Source: Streptomyces sp. NRRL S-455
GTDB lineage: Bacteria > Actinomycetota > Actinomycetes > Streptomycetales > Streptomycetaceae
Reading direction: 5' to 3'
Length of the DNA stretch: 64,000 nucleotides
Assembly (NCBI RefSeq): GCF_000717875.1
Contig: NZ_JOCT01000021.1
Location: forward strand, 1 to 64,000
Positions 1 through 8,028 of this stretch are shown here, in pieces; position 1 is the stretch's first letter; the number at the start of each line of letters is the position of its first letter. Below the pieces are notes generated by a model. It did not search any database, was not told where the DNA came from, and saw only the letters and a list, made by a program, of their open reading frames with translations. A program made the translations under genes and the position numbers.

Positions 1-1272
1 GTGCGGGGGGTCGTAGGGGGAGTAGGGAGCCGTTTGGTGCCGGGCATGAGGCTGTGGGTGCTCGGGCCGGCCGGGCGTGGGGGAGGACGTGACGGTGGCC
101 TGGGGAGGAGGCAGGTGGAAACTTCCGGTGTCCGACATCGAGGACGGCTGAGCGGGAGTGGCCGGGGTGGCTGGCGGGGCGGTGTCCTGGCGCGGGTCGG
201 GGCGTACGGCCGCTGCGCCCGGGGTGGACCCGGTGCGGTCGCTGCCGCCTGAGGGGGAGCCCGACGGGTCCGTGCCCGAGGACACCCGGGCGTCCTGCCG
301 CAGTGGCCCCTCGCCCGTCCCCGGGCCGGATCTCTCGCCGCCCGTCCCCGTACCGGACGGCTTCTCTCCCCGGCCCAGCCCCCGCGCTCGCTCCAGCGGG
401 CCATCGGGGGCGAACCCCTGGGGCAGCGGCCCGAGTTGATCGAAGATCTCGATCAGTTCGTCGTCCGGGCCGGGCTCGGGAAGGAGCTCCGCGGCGGCGG
501 CGAGGGCCTTGCGCGCCCCCGTGGCCGTGCGGAACCGCGCCCGGGGGTCCGGCTGCAGCAGCGTGGCCACCACCTGCCACAGCGGGTCCGGGATGCCCTT
601 GGGCGCACCGGGCGTCCCGTACTCGGCGAAGTACTGGATGAGCGCCTTGCTGTCCGGCTTGGCGCCCTCCAGCAGATACAGCGCGACCAGGCCCACGGCG
701 AACAGGTCGGCGGGGAAGTCCGGCTCGGCGCCCATCATCTGCTCGGGGGCGAGGTAGCCGGGCGTCCCCACCACGAGGTTGGTCTCCGTCAGACGGGGCT
801 CGCCCAGCCGCATCGCGATGCCGAAGTCGGACAGCCGCAGCCGGGGCCGGCCCGTGCCGGTGGCCTCCAGCAACACGTTGGCGGGCTTCACGTCACGGTG
901 TACGACGTCCTCCGCGTGTACCGCCGCCAGTCCCGCGAGGAGCTGGTCGAGCAGCGTGCAGACGAAGGCCGGCGGGAGGGGGCCGTAGTCACCGACGAGA
1001 TGGGCCAGGGAGCCGCCCGCCACCAGGTCCATGGTGAACAGGACCTTGTCGTCGTCGGCGGCCCAGCTGCTGGGAGCCAGCACATGGGGATGGTCGATCC
1101 GCAGCGCCTGTTCGCGGACGAAGCGCAGCAGCGAGTGCGCGTCGCTCTGGAGGAGGACCTTGGCGGCCACGTAGCGACGGCGGCGGTGGTCCCAGGCGCG
1201 CCAGACGGCGCCGACCCCTCCGCGTCCGATCGGGTCGACCAGTTCGTACCGGCCGGCGAACACCTCACCCAT
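1..1272 (-). CDS. Ser/Thr protein kinase (3' end outside window)
   Basis: Eukaryotic-type Ser/Thr kinase, cytoplasmic catalytic domain. Starts at ATG (complement of 1270-1272) with MGEVFAGRYELVDPIGRGG; the frame stays open to position 1, so 424 codons are visible and the stop is missing. Glycine loop IGRGGVGAVW (about 15-24), catalytic Lys in VAAK (about 38), catalytic loop VVHRDVKPANVLL, DFGIA and activation/P+1 region GTPGYLAPE are all intact, so it should be active. After the kinase domain comes a Pro/Ser/Thr-rich linker that runs off the edge; a membrane segment, if any, lies outside. Start chosen because homologous kinases begin about 10 residues before the glycine loop. Confidence 0.9.
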   Translation of the reverse strand, partial: MGEVFAGRYELVDPIGRGGVGAVWRAWDHRRRRYVAAKVLLQSDAHSLLRFVREQALRIDHPHVLAPSSWAADDDKVLFTMDLVAGGSLAHLVGDYGPLPPAFVCTLLDQLLAGLAAVHAEDVVHRDVKPANVLLEATGTGRPRLRLSDFGIAMRLGEPRLTETNLVVGTPGYLAPEQMMGAEPDFPADLFAVGLVALYLLEGAKPDSKALIQYFAEYGTPGAPKGIPDPLWQVVATLLQPDPRARFRTATGARKALAAAAELLPEPGPDDELIEIFDQLGPLPQGFAPDGPLERARGLGRGEKPSGTGTGGERSGPGTGEGPLRQDARVSSGTDPSGSPSGGSDRTGSTPGAAAVRPDPRQDTAPPATPATPAQPSSMSDTGSFHLPPPQATVTSSPTPGRPEHPQPHARHQTAPYSPYDPPH

Positions 1273-1387
1273 TGCTGTGCGTCGCTCCTCCCCCTGTGGT
1301 CTTCCCCCTTGCTTCCCCCTCGGCGAGCCATACGACTCCCCGACGAGCGAAACGGATCCCCCGATGGGTGATACGGGATCCCGCCAC

Positions 1388-1490
1388 TCTGGTCACCCCC
1401 GTGCCCCCGTGACCCTCTGATCCTTATACCCCCGTGCCCCCGTGCCTCCCGTGCCCCCGTGACCCCCGTACCCCCGTGACCCCCGTGAAC
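1388..1490. repeat. Degenerate CCCCCGTG(A/C) tandem repeat
   Basis: About ten imperfect copies of a 9-12 nt unit of the form CCCCCGTGMC lie in the gap between the kinase start and the helix-turn-helix gene. The array is strongly strand-asymmetric (C-rich on +). It lies upstream of the leftward kinase gene, where the promoter would be. No coding frame is convincing here. Confidence 0.6.
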
Positions 1491-1540
1491 TCACCACCCG
1501 AGCCGGCTGCCGAACCCCCTTCGACTGCCGGGCCGGGGGC

Positions 1541-2089
1541 TCAGCTCTGGTGGGACTGGTAGTGCGCGACCGCGTCCGAGGTGCGGCCGGCGCCGTACAC
1601 CCGGAGGAACTCCGCCAGCTCCGGGTGGCTCGGGGCGAGCGTGTCCGCGGCTTCGATGATGTCGCCCGCCGCCGCGACCGAGCGGAGCAGCGACTGGATC
1701 TCCCGGACGACGCGTTTGACCGTGGGCGCCCCCGAACTGCTCGTCGTCTGCGTGGTGTTGCTGAGCACCGAGCCCCCCTGCGACTTCTTGATCTCCTCCA
1801 TGCGCTCGGTGGCCTCGGCCGCGCTCACACTGCCGTCCGCGACCTGCCCCGCCAGGTCCTGCAGCAGCTGCACCCGCTGCACCACGGCCGGGTTGCCGAT
1901 CTTCGCTCGCTGGCCGCTCATCAGCTGCGACAACATCGGTGCGGACAGTCCCAGAACCCCCGCGAGACGAGCCTGGTTGAGACCAAGATCGTCGATGAGC
2001 CTACGGAAGAGCGCCCCCAACGGCTCCCCGTACCAGTTCCGCTGCAGCTCCCGCGCTCTTGCGGTGGCTTCCTGCTGTGCGGCGTCCAT
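1541..2089 (-). CDS. XRE-type helix-turn-helix DNA-binding protein
   Basis: 182 aa probable transcription factor. Residues about 28-70 form a helix-turn-helix (LNQARLAGVLGLSAPMLSQL), with the two helices separated by the usual Gly-Leu-Ser turn. The C-terminal part is helical and acidic with a Ser/Thr-rich linker (about 105-120) and no membrane segment. The ATG at 2089 has a GGGGAGA ribosome site. It is transcribed leftward towards the kinase gene, 268 bp away. A perfect 7-bp inverted repeat about 32 bp upstream of the start may be its own operator. Targets cannot be told from sequence. Confidence 0.85.
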   Translation of the reverse strand: MDAAQQEATARARELQRNWYGEPLGALFRRLIDDLGLNQARLAGVLGLSAPMLSQLMSGQRAKIGNPAVVQRVQLLQDLAGQVADGSVSAAEATERMEEIKKSQGGSVLSNTTQTTSSSGAPTVKRVVREIQSLLRSVAAAGDIIEAADTLAPSHPELAEFLRVYGAGRTSDAVAHYQSHQS

Positions 2090-2120
2090 TGCGTCTCCCC
2101 ATCGCTTCCCCTAATACGGC

Positions 2121-2138
2121 GGTTCGCGGTAGCGAACC
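2121..2138. promoter_or_regulatory. Inverted repeat, candidate operator of the HTH gene
   Basis: GGTTCGC-GGTA-GCGAACC, a perfect 7-bp inverted repeat with a 4-nt spacer, lies 32 bp upstream of the start of the leftward HTH regulator. Size and place fit a dimeric regulator's operator; autoregulation is inferred. Confidence 0.5.
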
Positions 2139-2271
2139 ACGCCGAGCATCTTACGGAGAGTGGTCGGTCACGGGGACCCCCAATCTTTTTGCAGAATCAC
2201 GGGGGTGACCCGGTACTCTGGTCTCCGACGCCCGCCGAGACGTGGTTTCTCGGGTTGGGCGTTCCTCTCCC

Positions 2272-2344
2272 GGGGCCTTAGCTCAGTTGGTAGAGCGCTG
2301 TCTTTGCATGGCAGATGTCAGGGGTTCGACTCCCCTAGGCTCCA
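2272..2344 (+). tRNA. tRNA-Ala (anticodon TGC)
   Basis: A full cloverleaf can be drawn: acceptor GGGGCCT pairs with AGGCTCC, D arm GCTCAGTTGGTAGAGC, anticodon arm CTGTC-TTTGCAT-GGCAG giving TGC, T arm AGGGGTTCGACTCCCCT, discriminator A at 2344. CCA is not encoded. The gene stands alone between the HTH regulator and a parS site. Confidence 0.95.
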
Positions 2345-2420
2345 CCCCGGATGCCCTCCGAACTGCGGAAACGCGGTACGGAGGGCATCGTTGTGCGATC
2401 GGGGTGCCGTCGGCGACGGG

Positions 2421-2436
2421 TGTTTCACGTGAAACA
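2421..2436. promoter_or_regulatory. parS: parS centromere site (perfect)
   Basis: TGTTTCACGTGAAACA, an exact 16-bp palindrome identical to the actinobacterial/Bacillus parS consensus bound by ParB. In Streptomyces these sites cluster around oriC and nucleate the ParB segregation complex. It lies between tRNA-Ala and a hairpin terminator, in non-coding DNA. Confidence 0.93.
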
Positions 2437-2439
2437 CCA

Positions 2440-2488
2440 CGGCGGGGCGGGAGACTCAAGGGCGAACCCCAAGTCTCCCGCCCCGCCG
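2440..2488. terminator. Hairpin terminator, 17-bp stem
   Basis: Perfect inverted repeat: 2440-2456 pairs with 2472-2488, with a 15-nt loop. It lies just after the stop of the leftward DUF5324-like gene and downstream of the rightward tRNA-Ala, so it can end transcripts from both sides. Confidence 0.8.
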
Positions 2489-2508
2489 TGCTGTTGGAGC
2501 GGCGTCCG

Positions 2509-3210
2509 TCAGGAACGGTCGTCGCGCCGGGCGGCCTCCTCCTCGGCTTCCTTGGCCTCGACCTCAGGATCCAGGGCCGACTTGCCGCTGCCGTCCACGG
2601 AGGACAGGCGGCCCGACTCGGGGACCTCCGTCGCAGCGGGCGGCTCCACCAGCCAGTCCGGATTCGCCTGCTTGTCCCACCACTTCCAGGCGGCCACGGC
2701 ACCGCCCACAAGGGCGCCCAGAATCACCAGCGACTTCATGGCCCGGCCGGCCTTCGCCCGGCGTTCCTGCCTGCGCACCAGCTTCTGGATCTCCTTCGCC
2801 GAGACCTGACCGCGCAGCGCGGCCATCGCGGCCATGCTCCGGGCGGCGGCCTCGGTCGTGACAGGCCCGGCAGCGGCCACCGCCTGCTCGATCTTCGGCC
2901 TGGAGTACTCAGCCGCCTGCCGGGCGGCCTTGCGGGTGCGGACGGCGGCCTCATGGGCGGCCTGGTCGACCTTCGGCGGCACATGCGAGCGGGCCTGCTC
3001 CAGATACGGTTGCACATGGGCGCCGTACTGGACACGTGCCTGCCCGGCGGCCTGCGTCACCTTGGGCGCCAGCCGTACGCGCGCCTCGTGTGCGTAGTGC
3101 GCGGCCCTGTCCTTGGCTGTGTCGGCGTAGGGCGCCACCACGTCCGCGGCGTGCAGCACGCTGTCCTTCGCCGAACCGGTCGCGGCGCGCACGCTGTCGA
3201 TGCGGGTCAC
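2509..3210 (-). CDS. DUF5324-like membrane-associated protein
   Basis: 233 aa. The first about 140 residues are an Ala/Lys/Arg-rich amphipathic helical region with repeated AAxxAAxYxxPKV-type segments, reminiscent of apolipoprotein-like repeats. One hydrophobic helix follows near residue 165 (KSLVILGALVGGAVAAWKWW), then an acidic tail. No catalytic motif is seen. GTG start at 3210 has a strong GAGGAGGAA ribosome site. I recognise it as the family next to the cyclophilin gene in streptomycetes; function unknown. Confidence 0.8.
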   Translation of the reverse strand: MTRIDSVRAATGSAKDSVLHAADVVAPYADTAKDRAAHYAHEARVRLAPKVTQAAGQARVQYGAHVQPYLEQARSHVPPKVDQAAHEAAVRTRKAARQAAEYSRPKIEQAVAAAGPVTTEAAARSMAAMAALRGQVSAKEIQKLVRRQERRAKAGRAMKSLVILGALVGGAVAAWKWWDKQANPDWLVEPPAATEVPESGRLSSVDGSGKSALDPEVEAKEAEEEAARRDDRS

Positions 3211-3536
3211 GGGTTCCTCCTCCTCGGTGGCGTACGGTATTTCGACTTTCCACCCTTTTACGGATCATGCCTGCCCGGACGCATCGCGCCATGTGAGACG
3301 GGCATACGGGTGCCGATGACGTTGATCGAGTACAAGTACGGATGAATAGGGGGCAACGTGAGCTTGTCGTCGACAATGCCACGGATCTCCGCCGCGCGCC
3401 CCCGCCCCGGGACCACTCGACCGGTTTTCTGCAACCGGTCCGCCTGCTTTCCCCCCGGTGAACGGAGGCCGGGCGACGCGGAGCCCCGTCCATGCGAGGA
3501 TCAGGGAGTCACGGAAAGACAACGGAAGGCAGGATC
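3211..3536. other. Intergenic region with stem-loop
   Basis: 326-bp gap between divergent genes, holding promoters for both. It contains a perfect 8-bp stem-loop, GACCGGTT (3419-3426) / AACCGGTC (3433-3440), about 100 bp before the cyclophilin start. A possible 68-codon frame starting GTG at 3358 has atypical composition and is not called. Confidence 0.5.
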
Positions 3537-4064
3537 GTGGCTGAGCAGCTCTACGCCACCCTGAAGACCAACCACGGCGACATCGAAGTCCGGCTTCTGC
3601 CGAACCACGCCCCCAAGACGGTCAAGAACTTCGTCGAGCTCGCCCAGGGCGAGCGGGAGTGGACTCACCCGGAGACGGGCCAGAAGTCCACGGACAGGCT
3701 CTACGACGGCACGGTCTTCCACCGGGTGATCAGTGGCTTCATGATCCAGGGCGGTGACCCGCTGGGCAACGGCACCGGCGGTCCCGGCTACCAGTTCGAG
3801 GACGAGTTCCACCCGGACCTGCGCTTCGACAAGCCCTACCTGCTGGCGATGGCCAACGCCGGCCCGGGCACCAACGGCTCGCAGTTCTTCATCACCGTCT
3901 CCCCGACGGCCTGGCTGAACCGCAAGCACACCATCTTCGGCGAGGTCACCGACACCGCCAGCCAGAAGGTCGTGGACACCATCGCCACGACCCAGACGAA
4001 CCCGCGCACCGACCGCCCGGTCAAGGACGTGGTCATCGAGTCGGTCGTCATCGAGACCCGCTGA
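3537..4064 (+). CDS. Peptidyl-prolyl cis-trans isomerase (cyclophilin)
   Basis: 175 aa cytoplasmic cyclophilin catalysing proline isomerisation during protein folding. The core is complete: FHRVISGFMIQGGDP carries the catalytic Arg and Gln, followed by MANAGPGTNGSQFFIT and a Trp-containing WLNRKHTIFGEV. No signal peptide, so intracellular. GTG at 3537 is chosen because GGAAGGCAGGA lies just upstream and the conserved TLKTNHGDIEV segment follows at once; an in-frame start at 3492 would add an unusual leader. Followed by a strong terminator, so probably monocistronic. Confidence 0.95.
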   Translation: MAEQLYATLKTNHGDIEVRLLPNHAPKTVKNFVELAQGEREWTHPETGQKSTDRLYDGTVFHRVISGFMIQGGDPLGNGTGGPGYQFEDEFHPDLRFDKPYLLAMANAGPGTNGSQFFITVSPTAWLNRKHTIFGEVTDTASQKVVDTIATTQTNPRTDRPVKDVVIESVVIETR

Positions 4065-4090
4065 GCGCGAACCTGTCACAGGGAACCAAT

Positions 4091-4131
4091 CGCCCTGCTC
4101 ATCCGTAGGGATGAGCAGGGCGGGGCTTTTT
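4091..4131 (+). terminator. Rho-independent terminator after cyclophilin
   Basis: 13-bp perfect stem, CGCCCTGCTCATC (4091-4103) with GATGAGCAGGGCG (4110-4122), followed by GGGCTTTTT. An upstream ATG at 4111 of the rhomboid frame lies in this stem, which supports the later start at 4153. Confidence 0.9.
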
Positions 4132-4152
4132 CACCACGACCGAGGGGATCTC

Positions 4153-5043
4153 ATGGACGACCAGGCTGCGGGCAGCCCGCAGGACGCCCACAGCGTCCCC
4201 ATGTGCTACCGCCACCCGGGCCGCGAGACCGGCATTCGCTGCACCCGCTGCGAGCGCCCGATCTGTCCCGAGTGCATGGTCAACGCCTCCGTCGGCTTCC
4301 AGTGCCCCGAGTGCGTCCGCAGCGGCTCCGGCACCGGCCACGCGCCCTCGGCCGCCATGCCCCGCACCATCGCGGGCGGCAGCATCGCCGCCGACCCCCG
4401 CCTGCTGACCAAGATCCTCATCGGTATCAACCTGGCCGTGTTCATCGCCGTCCAGGTCCACGAGTCGCTCCTGACCGACATCGTCCTGCTCGGCGCCTGG
4501 CCGCCCGAGCCCTTCACGCCCACGCAGGGTGTGGCGGGCGGCGAGTGGTACCGCATGGTGACCTCGATCTTCACGCACCAGGAGCCCTGGCACATCGCGT
4601 TCAACATGCTCAGCCTGTGGTGGCTCGGCGGCCCCCTCGAAGCGGCACTCGGCCGCGTCCGCTATCTCACCCTCTACGTCGTCTCGGGACTCGCGGGCAG
4701 TGCCCTCGCCTACCTGCTGGCCTCCCCCAACACGGCCACCCTGGGCGCCTCGGGCGCGATCTTCGGACTGTTCGGTGCCACGGCGGTGCTGATGCGCCGG
4801 CTCAACTACGACATGCGGCCGATCATCGCGCTGCTGGCGATCAACCTGATCTTCACCTTCGCCCCGGGCTTCAACATCTCCTGGCAGGCCCACATCGGCG
4901 GACTCGTCGCCGGTGTCGTCATCGGATACGCCATGGTCCACGCACCGCGCGAGCGGCGTGCCCTGATCCAGTACGGCACGTGCGCGCTGGTCCTGGGAGC
5001 GGTCGTCCTGCTGACCCTGTTGAGGACGGCCCAGCTCAGCTGA
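4153..5043 (+). CDS. Rhomboid intramembrane serine protease with N-terminal zinc finger
   Basis: 296 aa. Residues 18-54 form a B-box-like zinc-binding domain with C18, H21, C30, C33, C38, C41, C51 and C54. From about residue 85 a six-helix rhomboid domain follows, with the catalytic dyad Ser200 in TLGASGAIFG and His247 in QAHIGG; HIAFNMLSLWW marks the second helix. It cleaves membrane substrates within the bilayer; substrates unknown. ATG at 4153 follows GAGGGGATCTC. The gene is convergent with crgA, and the 259 bp between them hold four DnaA boxes. Confidence 0.93.
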   Translation: MDDQAAGSPQDAHSVPMCYRHPGRETGIRCTRCERPICPECMVNASVGFQCPECVRSGSGTGHAPSAAMPRTIAGGSIAADPRLLTKILIGINLAVFIAVQVHESLLTDIVLLGAWPPEPFTPTQGVAGGEWYRMVTSIFTHQEPWHIAFNMLSLWWLGGPLEAALGRVRYLTLYVVSGLAGSALAYLLASPNTATLGASGAIFGLFGATAVLMRRLNYDMRPIIALLAINLIFTFAPGFNISWQAHIGGLVAGVVIGYAMVHAPRERRALIQYGTCALVLGAVVLLTLLRTAQLS

Positions 5044-5052
5044 GCGCGGGTG

Positions 5053-5255
5053 TTGTCCACAGTGGGTGCCGGATCTTGTGCATACGGTGCGGGAACACCT
5101 GTGCCCTCTGCGAGCGACCTATGTTTGCGCAGGTCAGGCAGGGGGCGAACGGGTTTTCGAATGCCGGTACTTCCGTCATACCGGCGTCAACGTCCGACGA
5201 GTTATCCACAGATCGTCTTTCTTTTTCCACCCGTGTGGATAACGGCTGTGGATAA
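5053..5255. promoter_or_regulatory. Cluster of four DnaA boxes
   Basis: TTGTCCACA at 5053-5061, TTATCCACA at 5202-5210, and on the other strand TGTGGATAA at 5234-5242 and 5247-5255. All match the DnaA 9-mer; the first is the form typical of Streptomyces. The cluster lies between convergent genes and so is unlikely to be a promoter operator. Confidence 0.8.
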
Positions 5256-5302
5256 CTCAGCGAACAACCATGGGCAGAGCTGCGTTCACCTGCCGGTGAC
5301 CG

Positions 5303-5557
5303 CTACTTCCACTGGGTCGAGACACCGAATCCGGCGGCGATGAAGCCGAAGCCCACCACGATGTTCCAGTTGCCCAGCGTGTCGATGGGCAGCGAGCCGT
5401 CGGTGACGTAGAAGACGACGATCCAGGCCAGGCCGATGAGGAACATGGCCAGCATGACGGGTGCGACCCAGGCACGGCTGTTCAGCTTGATGGCGGTCGT
5501 CTGCTTCGCAGGCGGCGGCGTGTAGTCGGCCTTCTTGCGGATACGTGACTTCGGCAC
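5303..5557 (-). CDS. crgA: Cell division protein CrgA
   Basis: 84 aa two-helix membrane protein that delays or coordinates FtsZ-ring formation and septal synthesis in actinobacteria. [14 protein letters not shown] at the N terminus is the family signature; helices are about residues 31-50 and 63-80, ending in TQWK. GTG at 5557 with AGGAGAGACC upstream gives exactly the usual length; a longer frame reading back to 6097 is antisense to the DUF881 gene. It is divergent from the DUF881 gene. Confidence 0.95.
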   Translation of the reverse strand: MPKSRIRKKADYTPPPAKQTTAIKLNSRAWVAPVMLAMFLIGLAWIVVFYVTDGSLPIDTLGNWNIVVGFGFIAAGFGVSTQWK

Positions 5558-5699
5558 GAGGGTCTCTCCTGTCGATGCGCTGCGTGGCCGCGCAGGTAAC
5601 CGGGTCGGGGCCCGGGGGGCAGCGTGAGGGGACTCTGAGTGCTCCCCCGGTCGTCCGTTAGCGTAGTGCTTCCGTGGCGCCGAAGGAGATAAGGGTACG

Positions 5700-6482
5700 T
5701 TGAGCAATTCTGCCGACTCCCCCGGGACGGGATCCAGCCCTGAGCCCGCGCGCCGTTTCCGGCCCGTGCGGATCCTCACGGCGGCCGTCTTCGCTCTCGC
5801 GGGGCTCATTTTCTTCACCAGCTTCGACACCGCCAAGGGCACCAACATCCGGACGGACGCCTCCCTGCTGAAGCTGTCCGACCTGATCCATGAGCGAAGC
5901 CGTGAGAACGGCGAGCTGGACGAGACCAACGGGGCCCTGCGCAAGGACATAGAAGCGCTCGCCGAGCGCGACGACGGCAGTACCAAGGCGGAGGACGACA
6001 AGCTGACCGCCCTGGAGAAGCGGGCGGGCACGCAGAAGCTCGAGGGCGAGGGGCTCACCGTCACACTCAACGACGCCCCGCCGGACGCCACCGCCAAGCT
6101 CCCCGGCTATCCCGAGCCGCAGCCCGACTACCTGGTCATCCACCAGCAGGATCTCCAGGCCGTGGTGAACGCGCTGTGGCAGGGCGGCGCCAAGGGCATC
6201 AAGGTCATGGACCAGCGGCTGATCTCCACCAGTGCGGTGCGCTGTGTCGGCAACACCCTGATCCTCCAGGGCCGCGTCTACTCCCCGCCGTACAAGATCA
6301 CGGCGGTCGGCGACCCGGGCAGGCTGCAGCAGGCGCTCGCGGCCTCACCGGCGATCCAGAACTACATGGTCTACGTCAACGTCTACGGGCTCGGCTGGAA
6401 GGTCGAGGAGAACGGCCCGGTGACTCTGCCCGGCTACTCGGGCACAGTGGACCTGCACTACGCGAAACCTGTGGAGCAGTAG
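5700..6482 (+). CDS. DUF881 family protein (YlxW/YlxX-like)
   Basis: 260 aa with a short cytoplasmic tail, one membrane segment at about 22-40 ([18 protein letters not shown]), a coiled-coil stretch (about 65-115) and an extracellular DUF881 domain with [10 protein letters not shown] and [24 protein letters not shown]881 proteins sit near division genes in Gram-positives; the molecular role is not settled. Starts at TTG 5700 after GAAGGAGATAAGG; no better ATG or GTG is near. First gene of a likely operon with the sortases. Confidence 0.88.
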   Translation: MSNSADSPGTGSSPEPARRFRPVRILTAAVFALAGLIFFTSFDTAKGTNIRTDASLLKLSDLIHERSRENGELDETNGALRKDIEALAERDDGSTKAEDDKLTALEKRAGTQKLEGEGLTVTLNDAPPDATAKLPGYPEPQPDYLVIHQQDLQAVVNALWQGGAKGIKVMDQRLISTSAVRCVGNTLILQGRVYSPPYKITAVGDPGRLQQALAASPAIQNYMVYVNVYGLGWKVEENGPVTLPGYSGTVDLHYAKPVEQ

Positions 6483-6503
6483 CCAGGCCGGGGGGAGCCG
6501 CCG

Positions 6504-7178
6504 GTGCGCGTGATCGTCAGGACCGTCAGCGAACTGTGCGTCACCGCCGGCAGCCTGATCGTGCTGTTCGTCGTCTACGTGCTGTTCTGGACGGGCGTGC
6601 GGGCCGAGGGCGTCATGGACGACCAGATCGATCTGCTGCGGAAGGAGTGGGCGAAGCCCCGCCCGCCGGCCGGCTCCGTCGCGAGTCCGCCGAAACCGGC
6701 GCCGTACGCCAAGGGCAAGCCCTTCGCGATCATGTACATCCCGCGTCTTGGTTTCACGTGGAACAAGCCGGTCCTGGAAGGAACCGCCACCGGCACCCTG
6801 AAAAAGGGCCTCGGGCACTACGCGGAGACCGCACAGCTCGGTCGGCGGGGGAACTTCGCGGTCGCCGGGCACCGCCGCACCCACGGTGATCCCTTCAAGG
6901 ACTTTCCCCAGCTCCGGCGGGGGGACGCCGTAGTCCTGACCGACGGCACGACCTGGTTCACGTATCGGATCGACAAAGGCCCGTACAAAACAGTGCCGAC
7001 GGACATCGAGGTGATCGACGCTGTCCCACGTACATCCGGGTACACGCGTGCGGGCCGCTATCTGACGCTGACCACGTGCGAACCGGAGTGGGGGCACAGT
7101 CATCGGCTGATCGTCTGGGCGCACCTGGACTCCACACAGCCTGTGGAGGCCGGGAAACCTGAGGCGTTGCGCCGTTAG
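6504..7178 (+). CDS. Class E sortase (first of three)
   Basis: 224 aa membrane-anchored transpeptidase: N-terminal helix (about 8-29), then the sortase barrel. The catalytic triad is visible: His123 in VAGHRRTHGD, Cys192 in TLTTCEPEW and Arg201 in SHRLIVW. Class E sortases recognise LAxTG-type signals and link secreted proteins to the cell wall. GTG at 6504 lies 21 bp after the DUF881 gene. This copy is shorter and more diverged than the next two and its natural substrates are unknown. An imperfect parS lies inside it (6750-6765). Confidence 0.9.
   Translation: MRVIVRTVSELCVTAGSLIVLFVVYVLFWTGVRAEGVMDDQIDLLRKEWAKPRPPAGSVASPPKPAPYAKGKPFAIMYIPRLGFTWNKPVLEGTATGTLKKGLGHYAETAQLGRRGNFAVAGHRRTHGDPFKDFPQLRRGDAVVLTDGTTWFTYRIDKGPYKTVPTDIEVIDAVPRTSGYTRAGRYLTLTTCEPEWGHSHRLIVWAHLDSTQPVEAGKPEALRR
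6750..6765. promoter_or_regulatory. parS: parS-like site inside sortase gene
   Basis: GGTTTCACGTGGAACA matches the 16-bp parS consensus at 14 of 16 positions, keeping the TTTCACGTG core. ParB of Streptomyces tolerates one or two mismatches, so binding is plausible but unproven. Confidence 0.55.
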
Positions 7179-7231
7179 TCTGGTGGCTGTACGGCGTGGG
7201 TCTGGTGCCGTGGTACGACGGAAGGGACGGC

Positions 7232-7393
7232 ATGTACGGCTGGATCTGGCGGCATCTGCCGGGGAGCACGTGGGTGAAGGCAGTGATCTCGCTCGCCCTG
7301 GTCGTGGCCGTGGTCTACGTCCTCTTCCAGTACGTGTTCCCGTGGGCGGAACCGCTGCTGCCCTTCAACGATGTGACGGTGGACAACCAGTGA
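7232..7393 (+). CDS. Small single-span membrane protein
   Basis: 53 aa: MYGWIWRHLPGSTWVKA, then one membrane helix (VISLALVVAVVYVLFQYVF), then a short acidic tail. ATG at 7232 with GAAGGGA upstream. The stop overlaps the start of the amidotransferase gene (GTGA), so the two are translationally coupled. I recognise it only as a conserved small streptomycete membrane protein; its position among sortase genes suggests an envelope role, which is inference. Confidence 0.75.
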   Translation: MYGWIWRHLPGSTWVKAVISLALVVAVVYVLFQYVFPWAEPLLPFNDVTVDNQ

Positions 7394-8028
7394 GTGCGCG
7401 CATTCTCGTTGTCGACAACTACGACAGCTTCGTCTTCAATCTGGTCCAGTACCTGTACCAGCTGGGTGCCGAGTGTGAGGTCCTGCGCAACGACGAGGTG
7501 TCGACGGCGCATGCCCAGGACGGCTTCGACGGTGTCCTGCTCTCCCCGGGGCCGGGTACTCCGGAGCAGGCCGGCGTGTGCGTGGACATGGTCCGGCACT
7601 GCGCCGGTACGGGCGTTCCGGTCTTCGGCGTCTGCCTCGGTATGCAGTCGATGCAGGTGGCGTACGGCGGTGTGGTGGACCGGGCGCCCGAGCTGCTGCA
7701 CGGCAAGACCTCCCTGGTGGAGCACAGTGGCGGAGGCGTCTTCGCGGGTCTGCCCTCGCCCTTCACGGCGACGAGGTACCACTCCCTGGCCGCCGAGCCG
7801 GCCACGGTCCCGGCTGACCTGGAGGTCACGGCCCGGACGCGGGACGGCATCGTCATGGGCCTGCGGCACCGTGAACTTCCAGTCGAGGGGGTGCAGTTCC
7901 ACCCCGAGTCGGTGCTGACCGAGCACGGGCACCGGATGCTGGCCAACTGGCTGGTGGAGTGCGGCGACCAGGGCGCGGTGGCGAGGTCGGCCGGGCTCGC
8001 CCCGGTGGTGGGCAGGGCCACGGCGTGA
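7390..8028 (+). CDS. pabA: Class I glutamine amidotransferase, PabA/TrpG type
   Basis: 212 aa glutaminase subunit that supplies ammonia to a PabB/TrpE partner for p-aminobenzoate (folate) or anthranilate synthesis. The catalytic Cys82 is in FGVCLGMQ and the His/Glu pair in QFHPESVLTE; the N terminus ILVVDNYDSFVFNLVQYL is the family signature. GTG at 7390 overlaps the previous stop. No synthase partner is in the window, so PabA versus TrpG is not settled by context. It is oddly embedded between sortase genes; the next sortase start overlaps its stop (GTGA). Confidence 0.9.
   Translation: MSARILVVDNYDSFVFNLVQYLYQLGAECEVLRNDEVSTAHAQDGFDGVLLSPGPGTPEQAGVCVDMVRHCAGTGVPVFGVCLGMQSMQVAYGGVVDRAPELLHGKTSLVEHSGGGVFAGLPSPFTATRYHSLAAEPATVPADLEVTARTRDGIVMGLRHRELPVEGVQFHPESVLTEHGHRMLANWLVECGDQGAVARSAGLAPVVGRATA

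Noticed and set aside
3358..3564. 68-codon frame before the cyclophilin gene
   Set aside because: Runs past the real start in another frame, no family, odd composition.
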